Source: Nectonema munidae
Lineage: Eukaryota > Nematomorpha > Nectonematoida > Nectonematidae
Direction of reading: 5' to 3'
NCBI GenBank assembly: GCA_030549495.1
Contig: JAUIRK010000070.1
Location: 322,501-386,500 of the forward strand
DNA: 64,000 nt
The notes beneath the pieces are model-generated. The model searched no databases, was not told where the DNA came from, and saw only the letters and a program-made list of their open reading frames with translations. Positions within the stretch are counted from its first letter, which is position 1. Every line of letters begins with the position of its first letter. The translations under genes and the position numbers were made by a program. This document shows, in pieces, positions 25,023-35,443 of this stretch.

Positions 25023-26062
25023 GTAGTTCTCCATTCTTCCTTTCCATTTTGCTTATGTTTTAAATAGAGTATTACCAGTTGTGACTCTTCTATATCAAAA
25101 CTTACACTTTACCCAGCTAAGAAAACAATTTTAACTTGAATTCTTTGTCGAAACTACATTCAAAAAGGAACGTGGGGTTTAATAATAATTGTAAAAATGA
25201 ATTTTTCTCACTCATAAAAATGGGCTAAGTTAACTAACACATGAAAAATAATTTATATTGGTGCAATTTTGTCTATACTCTTCAAAAAATTCTCATGAAT
25301 TTCTTCTCTAACGCGAAAATCATTCACAAACACTACAATGTCATCAATTTTACTAAGAATCAATTATATTAGTTGTTAGAGATTAATATTTGCTAATTCC
25401 GATGAATTTAGCGACTCTAACCGAGCGGTGTCATACCAAATTGGCTTTTTCGACCTCATTTTGGCTTATGTTTATTTATAAAATGTTTAAAATGTTAAAT
25501 AATAATAAAATTTATAAAAATAATAAATTTAACTTTTGATATTAAATTAGCATTTTAAAATTAATTTTTTTGAAAAATTAATTTTTTTATTTTAAAATTA
25601 CGCAAAATTTAACTTATTTTATTATTTTCATTATTTTACATAAATAATAATTATTGTATAAATCATTTTACAAATCTTTTTTTCTCATTTGGATTTTATT
25701 TTTTTAGAATGTTGTTGGACTTTATTTAAAACAAACACACACACACACACAATTATTAAAAAATTGGAAATAATAAAAAAAGTTTAATTTTGCATAATAA
25801 TAAAAAAATATAAAAAGAAAATAAATTGTTAAATAAATTTACAAATTATAGTGTAAAAATATAGAAATGGCAAAAATTATTTGTATCCATGCTTTTTTAA
25901 TGTTAAACAAGTTCCAAATGTTACATTAAATTGTAGTATAGTTACAAAGTTAAACACTTATCTGAAATTAATAGTCAGGTTTCATACTATTAATAATCGT
26001 CTATAATGAGAAAATTAATGTTCTTTAGAGTTTTTTTTTCAAATATCTTGGCCATTATTTAG
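25023..26062 (+). other. sif intron (1.0 kb), very A+T-rich
   Basis: No exon is seen. A strongly A+T-rich tract (25490-25860) contains a short (AC)n run at 25734-25750. Confidence 0.6.
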
Positions 26063-26245
26063 GATTGCAAGATGAAACATATGGCAGAAGCTCAGCTAAT
26101 GGTCGTCTCGGACTCAAATAACAGACATGCTATTTCCAAACAGCTGATGCAATGGGAAAGTCGAATTGAGTTGAATTCTTTTGAAAACTTCAGGTACAAG
26201 TGCTATGTCAGTTCTCTGAAAGATATGGAACTTCCTAATCCTAAA
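26063..26245 (+). CDS. sif: sif exon c: coiled-coil/Ex region
   Basis: The acceptor is ttatttag before 26063, the donor gtaagtgc at 26246, and the 61 codons are in phase 0 at both ends. The product begins DCKMKHMAEAQLMVV and ends YVSSLKDMELPNPK, matching the fly residues KLKHMAELQQSVV and SLQSGELPNPK. It is the helical part of the PH-CC-Ex module used for partner binding (known from the TIAM family). The exon ends exactly at NPK, so the 14-residue cassette exon could be spliced in after it without a frame change. Confidence 0.93.
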
Positions 26246-27655
26246 GTAAGTGCTAAGCTTTCCTTTTAATTCAAAAGTGTGATTTGCCTTGCATCTAAAT
26301 ATTTTAAAACCAAATGTTTCAGAAAATATAAAGATATATGCAGAAAATTGAAACCAATTAAATCAGAATTTTTAAACCCATTTCTTATTAGTATTAGGAC
26401 ATCATTTTGACCAAAATCATGAAGTAAAATTTACCAGGAAATATTCTGTCTCTGTCTCGAATACGTTTATCTAAATTTAATTGCCCTTCCTCGTAGCAAA
26501 TCTCTAAAAATGCATCTCAAAACAAATGCCTGTTCTAATATTGTAGAATATTTAGAAAAATTATAAAAAAAAAAGTTGTTAAAATTAGAAAAAAAAATTA
26601 TTATCAAAAAAGTAAACTTATTTTCGCAATCGAAATATAAAACTTAAAGTTTAATAAAAATGTCATTTGCTCACTAAAAACACAAATAAATAAATAAATA
26701 GAATAATACTAACCTATAATATTCAGCTAAAACAAAAGAAAAAATGGATTCAACATAGCGAGACTTCTCATGAAGTTAATGCAAGGGGCAAAGGAAATTC
26801 AAACAGTCACGATGACTGGGACATTAAAATTCCAACGAATCAAATATCCCCGTTTATGGTGACATGTTGGAAGACTTGAAGAAAGAGTGATCTCATTTTT
26901 ACTTCTTGTAAAAAACGCATACATTCGCAAAAAAACTGCATCGTGATCTACTATTTCTGTTTTTCTTATCATTCAGGAGGATTAGCATTCCTTTAGCATT
27001 CATTTCCATCAACTTCATCTTCATGGAACTCCACGAAATGTTCTAAAACCATTAAGTTTCATCATTCATTCATCGCGTGTCTTGATTAATCACCTGATAT
27101 ATTTTGAAAGAAATCCTAAGACAACGTTTCTGAAACTTTTTTCCGACGCAAAAGCCTTTATGCTTTAGAAATATTTTTTAGAGAACTCACGGTTCTGATA
27201 CTTTTATATGACATTAAAATTCTTATAAGTTATGGACTCCTGAAGGATAAAAAAACTTTTAAGATTATATAATAGCGTAATCAACATTAGTTGGCAAATA
27301 TTCTTAGAATGTATTTTGGAATTTTTTAACTTAGATTATGTGCTTATTAAACTTTCATTCTCTGAACTTTTTCACTGAAACCCAGTCACTTTTGCGCAAC
27401 CCCGGTGTTCTCCGGAACACACTTTAGGAAGCTCTGCTCTTTGCAAATAATCATAGAAATTCAATAAAATGAATAAAATATTACCTGCTTTTCCTTGATG
27501 TCATATGTCATTATAATGCTACATATTCTTTTAATAGATATTCACATATTATACATTATTATGATAAGAAACGATTACGTGAGATATTGGCTAAATCGAC
27601 CTTTTGTGTATACGGTTAGAGTGTGATTTTCAAGGGTGCGTCAACGATCCATGAA

Positions 27656-27705
27656 TTTCCATATCCGCAGGAGGTCGTGGAACCGATCTTTCGCGGATAT
27701 GGAAA
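27656..27705. repeat. 13-bp perfect inverted repeat (hairpin)
   Basis: TTTCCATATCCGC at 27656-27668 is the exact reverse complement of GCGGATATGGAAA at 27693-27705, with a 24-base spacer. GCGGATAT-type motifs are common in hAT subterminal regions, so this may be a worn end of a DNA transposon. No flanking duplication was found. Confidence 0.7.
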
Positions 27706-28069
27706 AACTTTTAAAAAAATTAAAATTTCATTAATAATAATACATCAGATTGTGTCGTAATTTGTTATAATTTGTCTTCATTTTAATATTTGAAAGACGA
27801 AAGTTTCAATTTTTGCATGGACGTTTTTACAGTGTATTGAACAAAAAGAAAACATTTAAATTTGACTTAAAGAAATCTTGTTTTTATCAACAATAAGGGA
27901 TATTTGCGGTTGTAGATGTGTGAAGCGTAAGATACATGGACGCCATTTAATCCCAATACCATTCCAATTCCATTTTAAAAATGTCCAACTTCTTTATGTG
28001 CGAGATTAGTGCCACACAATTACAATAAAAGTTGCATTGGCAAAGAAGTCACTACGCATTTACGAATTT

Positions 28070-28210
28070 CGGCAGATGGCCTCGTGGTGGGAACGTAGGG
28101 TCTCGATCGAGTTGGTCTGGGTTCGAACCCCGATCGTGACTATCCCTACTATCTGCCCAGTTGTGGAAGATTAATCTTCCCTTGTGTGCGATACCGACAA
28201 CAATAAAAAA
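28070..28210 (+). repeat. SINE-B copy (tRNA-derived), fullest in the window
   Basis: The head reads CGGCAGATGGCCTCGTGGTGG with an A-box, and the B-box is GGGTTCGAACCCC. The body continues CGTGACTATCCCTACTATCTG, GTGGAAGATTAATC and TGCGATACCGACAAC, and ends in an A-rich tail with AATAAAAAAA. Parts recur at 23290-23389 (minus strand) and 51091-51132, so this is a second SINE family. Confidence 0.85.
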
Positions 28211-28546
28211 ATTAAATAAACTAGTGAAGTAAATACACATCACAACCATCAACACTTAAGTGTTTCTTCGACAAACTTCTTCTATCAAATGCTCTCTTGA
28301 AAAACTGCAAGTTCTCATGATGATGATGAAGTTTTCGTTTTAATCTTTCTCTATATTATATAGACAAACTTTTCATTTAAAAGAATTATTTCATGATGTC
28401 AAAGTAGAAAGATAAGATTGTTCATAAGTTTAAATCAATCATGATTTGCAAAATGAATATTTTATCGTTGTTTACTTTGAATATTTTACTTCTAGAGTAT
28501 TTAAATGGACTATGATATCAATGACGTTGCATGCGAAGTATTGAAT

Positions 28547-28700
28547 GCGTGAGTAGGGTTGGTTAGATGCTGGATTCGATAACTCAAGGTCTTGGCTTCG
28601 ATCCCGCATCAAGCCTGCTTTCCTCATAGTTCGATACAAGCAGCGCAATTGTGCCTTCTCGATGAAAACACCCGAGGTGGTTACCTTTACCTTTACCTTT
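28547..28700 (+). repeat. SINE-A copy
   Basis: It is nearly identical to the 16032 copy: GCGTGAGTAGGGTTGGTTAG, GCTGGATTCGATAACTC, GGCTTCGATCCCGCATC, AGTTCGATACAAGCAGCGC, TGTGCCTTCTCGATGAAA and a tail of three CTTTAC units. No perfect target duplication was seen at its ends. Confidence 0.85.
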
Positions 28701-30464
28701 GCTCTGTTAACGTCATATACTTTATTATACAATCAGATAAGAGCTATGAATAATATAATCCAAAAAGTTTACGATTTTTTAAGAATAAACCCGCAAATTA
28801 GCTCCGAATGGAACCACATAACTAACCCGCTGAAATATTGAACATCACACCCACACCCTTCAAAGTGCATCACCACGCAACTTTACAGTGGGTTCCACAA
28901 ACGCGCACGGGTTACGCACCGGGGCGGGCGCCATAGTGCCAATGTGTGTTATATGACAATGTGACCTAATTATGATGATAATGATTAATTTTCATCCATT
29001 CCTAAATATATAGTAGTGATGATGAATGCTACGCAATGAAGACAAAGGTAACAGTGAAAACGTAAGGATTAAACGAAGAAGTAAAAAAGCGAGAAGGATT
29101 TCTTGAACACTACTACACGAGCAATGTTTTGTGAACATCATTCCCACTAACAAACACCATTTTACACCGATAATAACAATGCGTGCAAACACTCATTTAA
29201 ATCACTGCTCTTTTTACCCATGTAAAAATTAACTCACTTTTTCTCATGGCTTAATGGAGTCCCATAATTAGCATGAAATGATTTTTCAGCATTCTTTAAA
29301 TGCAATGACCTAATTTACTTCTTTTTCTTGTCACTTTTCTTGGTGTGAATCCATTTTTACAGTTTTCTCTACAATTTACTAAAAGTTAGTTCTATTTTTT
29401 AAATTTTCCTCTATATACATATTGATATTATTGAGAAGTTTGCACCGAAACCCTTATCTAGGAGAAATAGTAGTTCCCGGGCCGTATCAAAGGATCGTGG
29501 CGCCCCAGGGCAAAGGTCCTAAATGTAGACCCTCACTCCTTGCTCTTTCTTTTCTCACTCATCCCCACCCCATTCTGGCGTAAAAAGTGATTTAGAAAAA
29601 AAATGCTCACATTTTTATTAAGACACATAATTCAGATATATACTGACTGAGTCGAAGACAATTTCCATTAGATGTTCATTTTTCGTGTTTTAACAGCAGC
29701 AAAATTATCGATGACTTCTGAAAATCAACACAATCGAGAACTTCTTTCTCAATGCTCATAAGAGCCAGACTTTGGAGGCGTGCTTGCCCCATAGAACATA
29801 GAGTACTTTTAGAAAAATTTTGAAGGTGGGGGGCGAAGGTTAAATTTGCCCTCCTCCTTAATATTTTCGCTATTGAATAATTATTAAAATAGATTCTAAC
29901 TATAGTTGTATCCAAATTCCGTATATTTTCCACAAATCATAACGCCGTATAGATTGACAGATTGTATTTACTCACCAATGAAGAAGTAAGAAAAAATATA
30001 GTACAAAAAATGATTACAACATTAGAAGTTAAAATTTTGTTTAAATTTGGCATCTGCCATTACGCCACTTCTGGTAGATACGCACCTCCATACAATGAAT
30101 GAGCAATGGTGCGCTAAAATAAACGGGAAAAGTCCTTTGGCATATGAATTTTTGGATGTTTTTTGCGATTTTTTTTTAAATTGATGAAAAAAAATTTGAC
30201 AAACATTAAGTTTATCAATAAAATCGTTTTATTGAATATCCAATAGAAAAACCTTATCCTAAGCTAAACCCAGTCAATATACCTTCAAAATTCAGATATA
30301 TTCATTCCATGTACATAAATTAGTAGCCTCGAATACTAATAATAATCATTTGAAAATATACTGAATAAATAGCGTTCACATTCACCCAATTTTTTTCAAA
30401 TCAAAATAATTGAGTATATTTTTTTTATTCGACAAATCATTTAAAATGCAATTTACATAATGAG

Positions 30465-30479
30465 CCCCCCCCCCCCCCC
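30465..30479. repeat. Run of 15 C
   Basis: The C tract from 30465 to 30479 is unusual in this A+T-rich DNA. It has a G-tract counterpart at 32238. Assembly length errors are likely here. Confidence 0.9.
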
Positions 30480-31175
30480 TTCAATAGTAAAATAAATGTT
30501 CCAACCTGCCTTAATTGAACACCTCAGTTGATTTCTCAGTTCACACCAGAAAAAGGTTTAAAAATAAAGTTCAAAGCATGTAGTGTGAGTGGTATGTTAT
30601 TGTTGAACACACAACTGCCAGTGTTGAGAGTTGAAGGAGCAATGAAAGTGATTAGATTAAAATGATCAAAGTCACTACTTTGATTTCAGGTTGGAGGAGA
30701 TCAATAAATCAAAGTGTTGAGTAATGAAAAAGGCAGCATGCATCCTTCTCTAAGTCGGTTGTGTGGTGGACAAACAAACAACTGCGATATAATAAATACA
30801 TGAAAAGGAGCAAGAAGGAGTAGTGCAATTTTATTATTAAATCCAAGTCAAACACATTTTCTACTTCTCGACGCTTTAATTATTATTTCATCAGATTCGC
30901 TCTCGCTTCATCCACCATTCCTTTTACCTTTTCATCTTGCATTCTAACTAAATAGCACATTGATACACATCAAAGCACAGAATCACTAAGATGCCTCTTT
31001 CACATCTTTCAAACCTGGTGGATGCATAATATCAGTGAGAAACAACTATAAGCTTCACTTTCATTCTTCTCTAAGATTTGTCCTGCTTTTTTCAAATTCA
31101 TACACTGGTTGCGTGAGTTGAACACTCACGCATTGAACACTCAACGCGAAACCAAGGCCAAAAAAAGAAATATAC

Positions 31176-31220
31176 GATGATGATGATGATGATGATGAAG
31201 TAATTAATTAATTAATTAAT
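31176..31220. repeat. (GAT)n followed by (TAAT)n microsatellite
   Basis: Eight GAT-type units (31176-31199) pass directly into five TAAT units (31201-31220). It is intronic to sif. Confidence 0.9.
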
Positions 31221-31580
31221 TTGTACAAGCTTGTCTTGCTGACACATCATCAATCCTCCTTTCCATCTAAAGTATAATCATCATCAGAGGAGAGAAGACT
31301 TTGGAGATATAAAGGAATTGCGACAAGTGATATGTATGAAATCGATTCCAACTTTTTGTACACTGAAAATAGAAAATAAAGTTGTTTCGTGGGAAGCAAG
31401 AATGCAATGAATGTTTTTGTTTTGATTTTTGCAAATTCAAGCATCACACCGATAAATCCAGAGTTTGATATCTACATTGCAAATGATTGTACACTTTTAG
31501 AATTTTTAATTTAGAATATAAATGAGTAGTATTATAAATATAATAGGCTTTGAAAAGTTGTTGTGTTTGAAATATTTCAG

Positions 31581-31622
31581 GCCAGTCAGTCAAACGAAAG
31601 ATATCATCATAGTTCAAAAAAG
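31581..31622 (+). CDS. sif: sif candidate cassette exon (14 residues)
   Basis: The acceptor is aatatttcag and the donor gtaaaaac. The 42 bp encode ASQSNERYHHSSKK with both ends in phase 0, between exons that join well without it (ELPNPK then TLLSYASK, as in the fly). The segment is basic and serine-rich, so it may change binding or phosphorylation of the Ex region. It is a prediction from splice signals and phase only; it could also be chance. Confidence 0.45.
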
Positions 31623-32620
31623 GTAAAAACTAATGCTCTTATTGCACTAGATTAGCACTAACTATGTTTTTGCTTTAGGAATGCATACATTTATATAAAT
31701 AAGTCGATTATTATAGACGTGATGGATCAATCTAATTTTAAACAATATGGCCGCAACAAAAATAAGGAATGAAGTAACTTGGTCACTTGAAAGAAAATTC
31801 CACTTCCTCATTAATCCGAAAAGAACATTTAAAAAGTAATCGTAGTTGTGAACTTCCAATTTTTTGGGGAGTTAATTTAATGCCGCAATATTACCCAAAT
31901 ATTTAACTGAAAAAGCTTTAACTTTTAATTGAAAAGAGAGGAAAAAAGTTTATTTACTATACACATAATGAAGGATTTCCATTAATGAAATCTAGATTAA
32001 CAAGGATCTTTTTCTAACATTCTAAAAGTTCAAAAACTCATTTTTCGCTCTCTTACACGGTTTTCTTTATTCCAACATTTATTTATCAAGATTCAAGTCA
32101 TAGCAACACAACAACTTTGTTTTTTAAAGTCTTTTCTTCTTTCTTTTTGCTTTGAAAATCGATCAATGACTTCATCAATTTTGATTTCTATTTTAGGGTG
32201 GACTCCAACCTTAATTTTTCTTGAATAGATTGCTGGTGGGGGGGGGGGGGGGGGTATGCATCCCCCTTATCCCCCCTCTCGGTCCATCCCTGGGTTGTGG
32301 TTTGATTTATTTTCAACACTTTCACACACAATTGGTCACCAATGACCCACGAAGTAAAAATTGTCTGCCTGGGGTTAAATAAAAATAGACTTAGAGGCAA
32401 AAGCACATGATTTATTTTCGAAAACCAATGTCTGAAGAGGTAAGCTATACCAAAACTCAAGGCCAAGGATCTATTTTTGAAAAGTAATGCATGAAAGCTA
32501 CAAACTGTCACGTGGTTAAGTGCGCGTTACTAACAGATTTTGGGTGGCTTTGAAGTCAACTTTGGATATCACTCTTTTTAAGTTCCCAGATGCGCCAATG
32601 ATTTCCACTGTATTTTCTAG
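31623..32620 (+). other. sif intron (1.0 kb)
   Basis: No exon is seen. It contains a 17-base G run at 32238-32254. Confidence 0.6.
32238..32254. repeat. Run of 17 G
   Basis: An uninterrupted G tract of 17 bases in the intron before exon d. It could fold as a G-quadruplex in DNA or pre-mRNA and is a likely assembly length error. Confidence 0.9.
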
Positions 32621-32835
32621 ACGTTACTGAGTTACGCATCGAAGACCAGCAAGATGGCATTAACGAAAGTGGGGGCGTGCAATGTGTCCTCATTTCACTC
32701 ACTTCTCATGACTAAAGTTTCACGAATCAACAAAAAAAAGAATTGCACGCGGGCGGAAGAGTCTACTCTCGAAGAATCTCAAACTCAGAAGTCTACGATA
32801 ACAAAATCTTTATCCCAACCCTCCACACCCACCAA
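32621..32835 (+). CDS. sif: sif exon d: end of Ex region and Ser/Thr-rich linker
   Basis: The acceptor is tattttctag before 32621 and the donor gtaaattc at 32836. It holds 71 codons plus two bases. The start TLLSYASKTSKMALTKVG and VSSFHSLL match the fly residues SLLTHVSRPTKNTLNKLG and VSSFHAF. The rest (ESTLEESQTQKSTITKSL, then SQPSTPT) is a serine/threonine-rich linker likely to be phosphorylated. A TAA lies across the donor, so reading through the intron would stop at once; the exon phase agrees with the acceptor at 39026. Confidence 0.9.
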
Positions 32836-34471
32836 GTAAATTCTTTTCCTATACATTTAAAAATTAAAGCATTATTGCATTTAATTGTTAATTTCACACA
32901 AAAACTAAATAATTGATAAAGATTTTATTCTTATCGGTATTGCATCTAATTGAAAATAATTTTTAAAAATTAAACATATCAAGATTTCAAGATTGAGATT
33001 CGAAACAGAATAACATGATTGATACACTACTCTTATATCATTAGGTCATGTGCTGACGAATTTCATTATTCGTGAGCAAACAAGTTGAATGACCTTTTCA
33101 AACAAAAATTAAGGTTAAGTTATTCTGGAAAACTCTCATTTAAAAATTGGCAAAAAGATGTCTAAAAATATTTACTTTTTCATTTGAGACATGTTTTTTT
33201 TAAATATGTAAATCAATCAACTTTTAGTTTTTTAGCTCTCTTTAAAGAAACTAGAAAACAAAATATCTAATAATATTTAATGGTCAATTTAAACAAACTA
33301 TTTTTTAACTTTGTTGGAATGACATTAGGTTATGAAAAAAGTATGTCCTTTTTCACTTTAATTAAAATGTCCTTTTTTACTCAAAATAAATTTTTAGTTT
33401 AATATTAAGTTATTTATCTTATTTTTTCACAAATTTTTCAGAAAATTTAGTTATCATCTCAGAGAGAGAGTTTTAATTAAAATTTTAATTCTTGAAAGTT
33501 TTATCTCCATTATTATATTTCATTGAATGAGGTAACAAAAAATTGTCTGTATTTTTTGAAAAAAATTTCTGATGATAAAAAAAGTTAGCAAACATATTTG
33601 TATTTCACAATACATTTATTTCACTTTTTGTAAAAAAATCATTTTCAATTTTTATTCTTATTCCCACCAAAAAACTTTTTTATAATTTAAAAAAAAGCAA
33701 AAGTAGAAAATTTATTAAAAAGTAAAAAATTATAGATTGAGATTGTGGTGGCGTGGTTTTCCAGATAGTTGAATCTGAAGGTATACCTCTATTCGTGTCA
33801 TTTAATGTTGACACCATCACATCACTAATTAACTTTTTAATCAAACACTAATTTTGACTTTTTAAAAAACGTTTTCACACAAAAAATAATAGAACTAAAG
33901 TAAAAGGAAATGTCTTAAAGTCAAAAGGGACAAACTTAAAATGAAAAAGCTTTTCACCATTACGCTTTCTAGTTGTTACATTCCGATTTTATTATTATTA
34001 TTATTCTCATATCATGAACCATTGCCGTAATTTCGTTACAAATTTTTTACCTTCTCTCGTTATCTTTTGTTTCGTTTTGGTTCATCTTGTCAGCTAATAT
34101 GTCAGATTAATTACTAATTGCTTTGATATCATTAAAATCATTAAAATGACGCTCTTATTCATTTCCTCCTTACAAAGTATAACGTTCATAATTTGATCAT
34201 AATATTGCTTTCTCTCATTATTGTTTAACTTATATATTCTGTTTAAACAATTTTTTTATAATCTTTATATTTCTTATAAAATTATTATTATAAAGAAAAT
34301 TATTTTGTACTAATATCATTAAAATTTTTTACTCTGATATATTTTTTCTTAATCAACGTGTAGTAGCCTTAATATTTTAATATTTTTTTGTATAAGTAAC
34401 CATCTAATTTATAAATTTAATATTATATCTAATTTATTCTAAAATTTTAGCTGAGAGATACTGATATTTGT

Positions 34472-35443
34472 TTGATGACTGATCACAAATCTATAATTGT
34501 TAATAATCTTGAGAATATTATTGAGAAAATTGATACAATGAGTAAGAAGGACATAAAATCAGAGCTTTTACGTGTCTTAAATGATTGTAAAAAAGAGTCA
34601 CTCATAATATCCAAATTGGCTCATGCTGTAAGCCTAACAAAAGAAGCTCATTGGAATGCCAAAAATGAAAGTAAAAATTCAATTTTTATAAAAGGGGAAA
34701 CAAATGAAGATTTAAAGTTATTAAAAAATGTAATAAAAAATAAGGATAAAAATATATTTAAAAATACTAAAATAAACAAATTGACTATTAAAGAAAACGT
34801 TATCAAAGTTGATTTTCCCGATATTAAAAATATGAGTGCTGCAGAGTCTGAATTATCCAATTTAAAAGATCAATCTCAGTTCAAATTCATTTGTTCAAAA
34901 CCTAAATCTATCTTTCCCAAAATAATTATTAGAGGTGTTGATATAGACTTATCCAAAACCGAAATATTGAAATCTATACTTGAAAAAAATGAAGAAATAT
35001 CTGATATTGTAAATAAAGGAAAAACCTTTGAAATTATTTTCGAAAAAAATGGCAAATCTAAAAATGTAAAATCTGTTATATTTAGGATTGATCCTGAAAT
35101 AAGAAAATTTCTTGAATGCAATAATAATCAAATTTTCATTGAGTTTAAATGCTTTAGAATAAATGATTTTTTTTATGTGAAACATTGTTCAAACTGTCTA
35201 ATGTTTGGGCATACTAAAACTAACTGTAAGCATACAAATAAGGAAATATGTGTGTACTGTGCTGAAAATCATGAATCAAATAGTTGTTCCTTTAAAGATT
35301 GTCCAAATAAGTATACCTGTTACTCGTGTTCAGTAAACAATCATAGAAACAAAAATCATCATGGTATGTCGCATCTATGTCCTTCATATTTAAAAAATTT
35401 AGCAATAGTAAAATCTCTTACTTCATACACCTCAAATGAATAA
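34472..35443 (+). CDS. LINE ORF1 protein with CCHC zinc knuckles
   Basis: A 323-residue intact frame. Residues 1-130 are lysine-rich and helical. The middle (about 135-225) has an alternating strand/helix pattern (FPKIIIRGVDIDLSKTEILK), consistent with an RRM-like nucleic-acid-binding fold. The C-terminus carries zinc knuckles of the form C-x2-C-x4-H-x4-C: HCSNCLMFGHTKTNCKH, then CVYCAENHESNSC, then CPNKYTCYSC. This set is typical of ORF1 in Jockey- and I-like LINEs and of related elements. The protein would bind element RNA. It is intact although its partner ORF2 is broken. Confidence 0.85.
   Translation: MMTDHKSIIVNNLENIIEKIDTMSKKDIKSELLRVLNDCKKESLIISKLAHAVSLTKEAHWNAKNESKNSIFIKGETNEDLKLLKNVIKNKDKNIFKNTKINKLTIKENVIKVDFPDIKNMSAAESELSNLKDQSQFKFICSKPKSIFPKIIIRGVDIDLSKTEILKSILEKNEEISDIVNKGKTFEIIFEKNGKSKNVKSVIFRIDPEIRKFLECNNNQIFIEFKCFRINDFFYVKHCSNCLMFGHTKTNCKHTNKEICVYCAENHESNSCSFKDCPNKYTCYSCSVNNHRNKNHHGMSHLCPSYLKNLAIVKSLTSYTSNE

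Larger units (their letters stand above)
26246..31580 (+). other. sif intron (5.3 kb)
   Basis: No exon is supported. It holds a 13-bp perfect hairpin at 27656-27705, SINE-B (28070-28210), SINE-A (28547-28700), a G+C-rich patch (28800-28960), a run of 15 C (30465-30479), a short perfect palindrome (31111-31131) and GAT/TAAT repeats (31176-31220). Confidence 0.6.

Noticed and set aside
30420-30480. A viral or LTR element anywhere in the window
   Set aside because: I searched for long terminal repeats, gag/pol order and capsid-like proteins and found none; every reverse transcriptase seen belongs to LINEs without LTRs.
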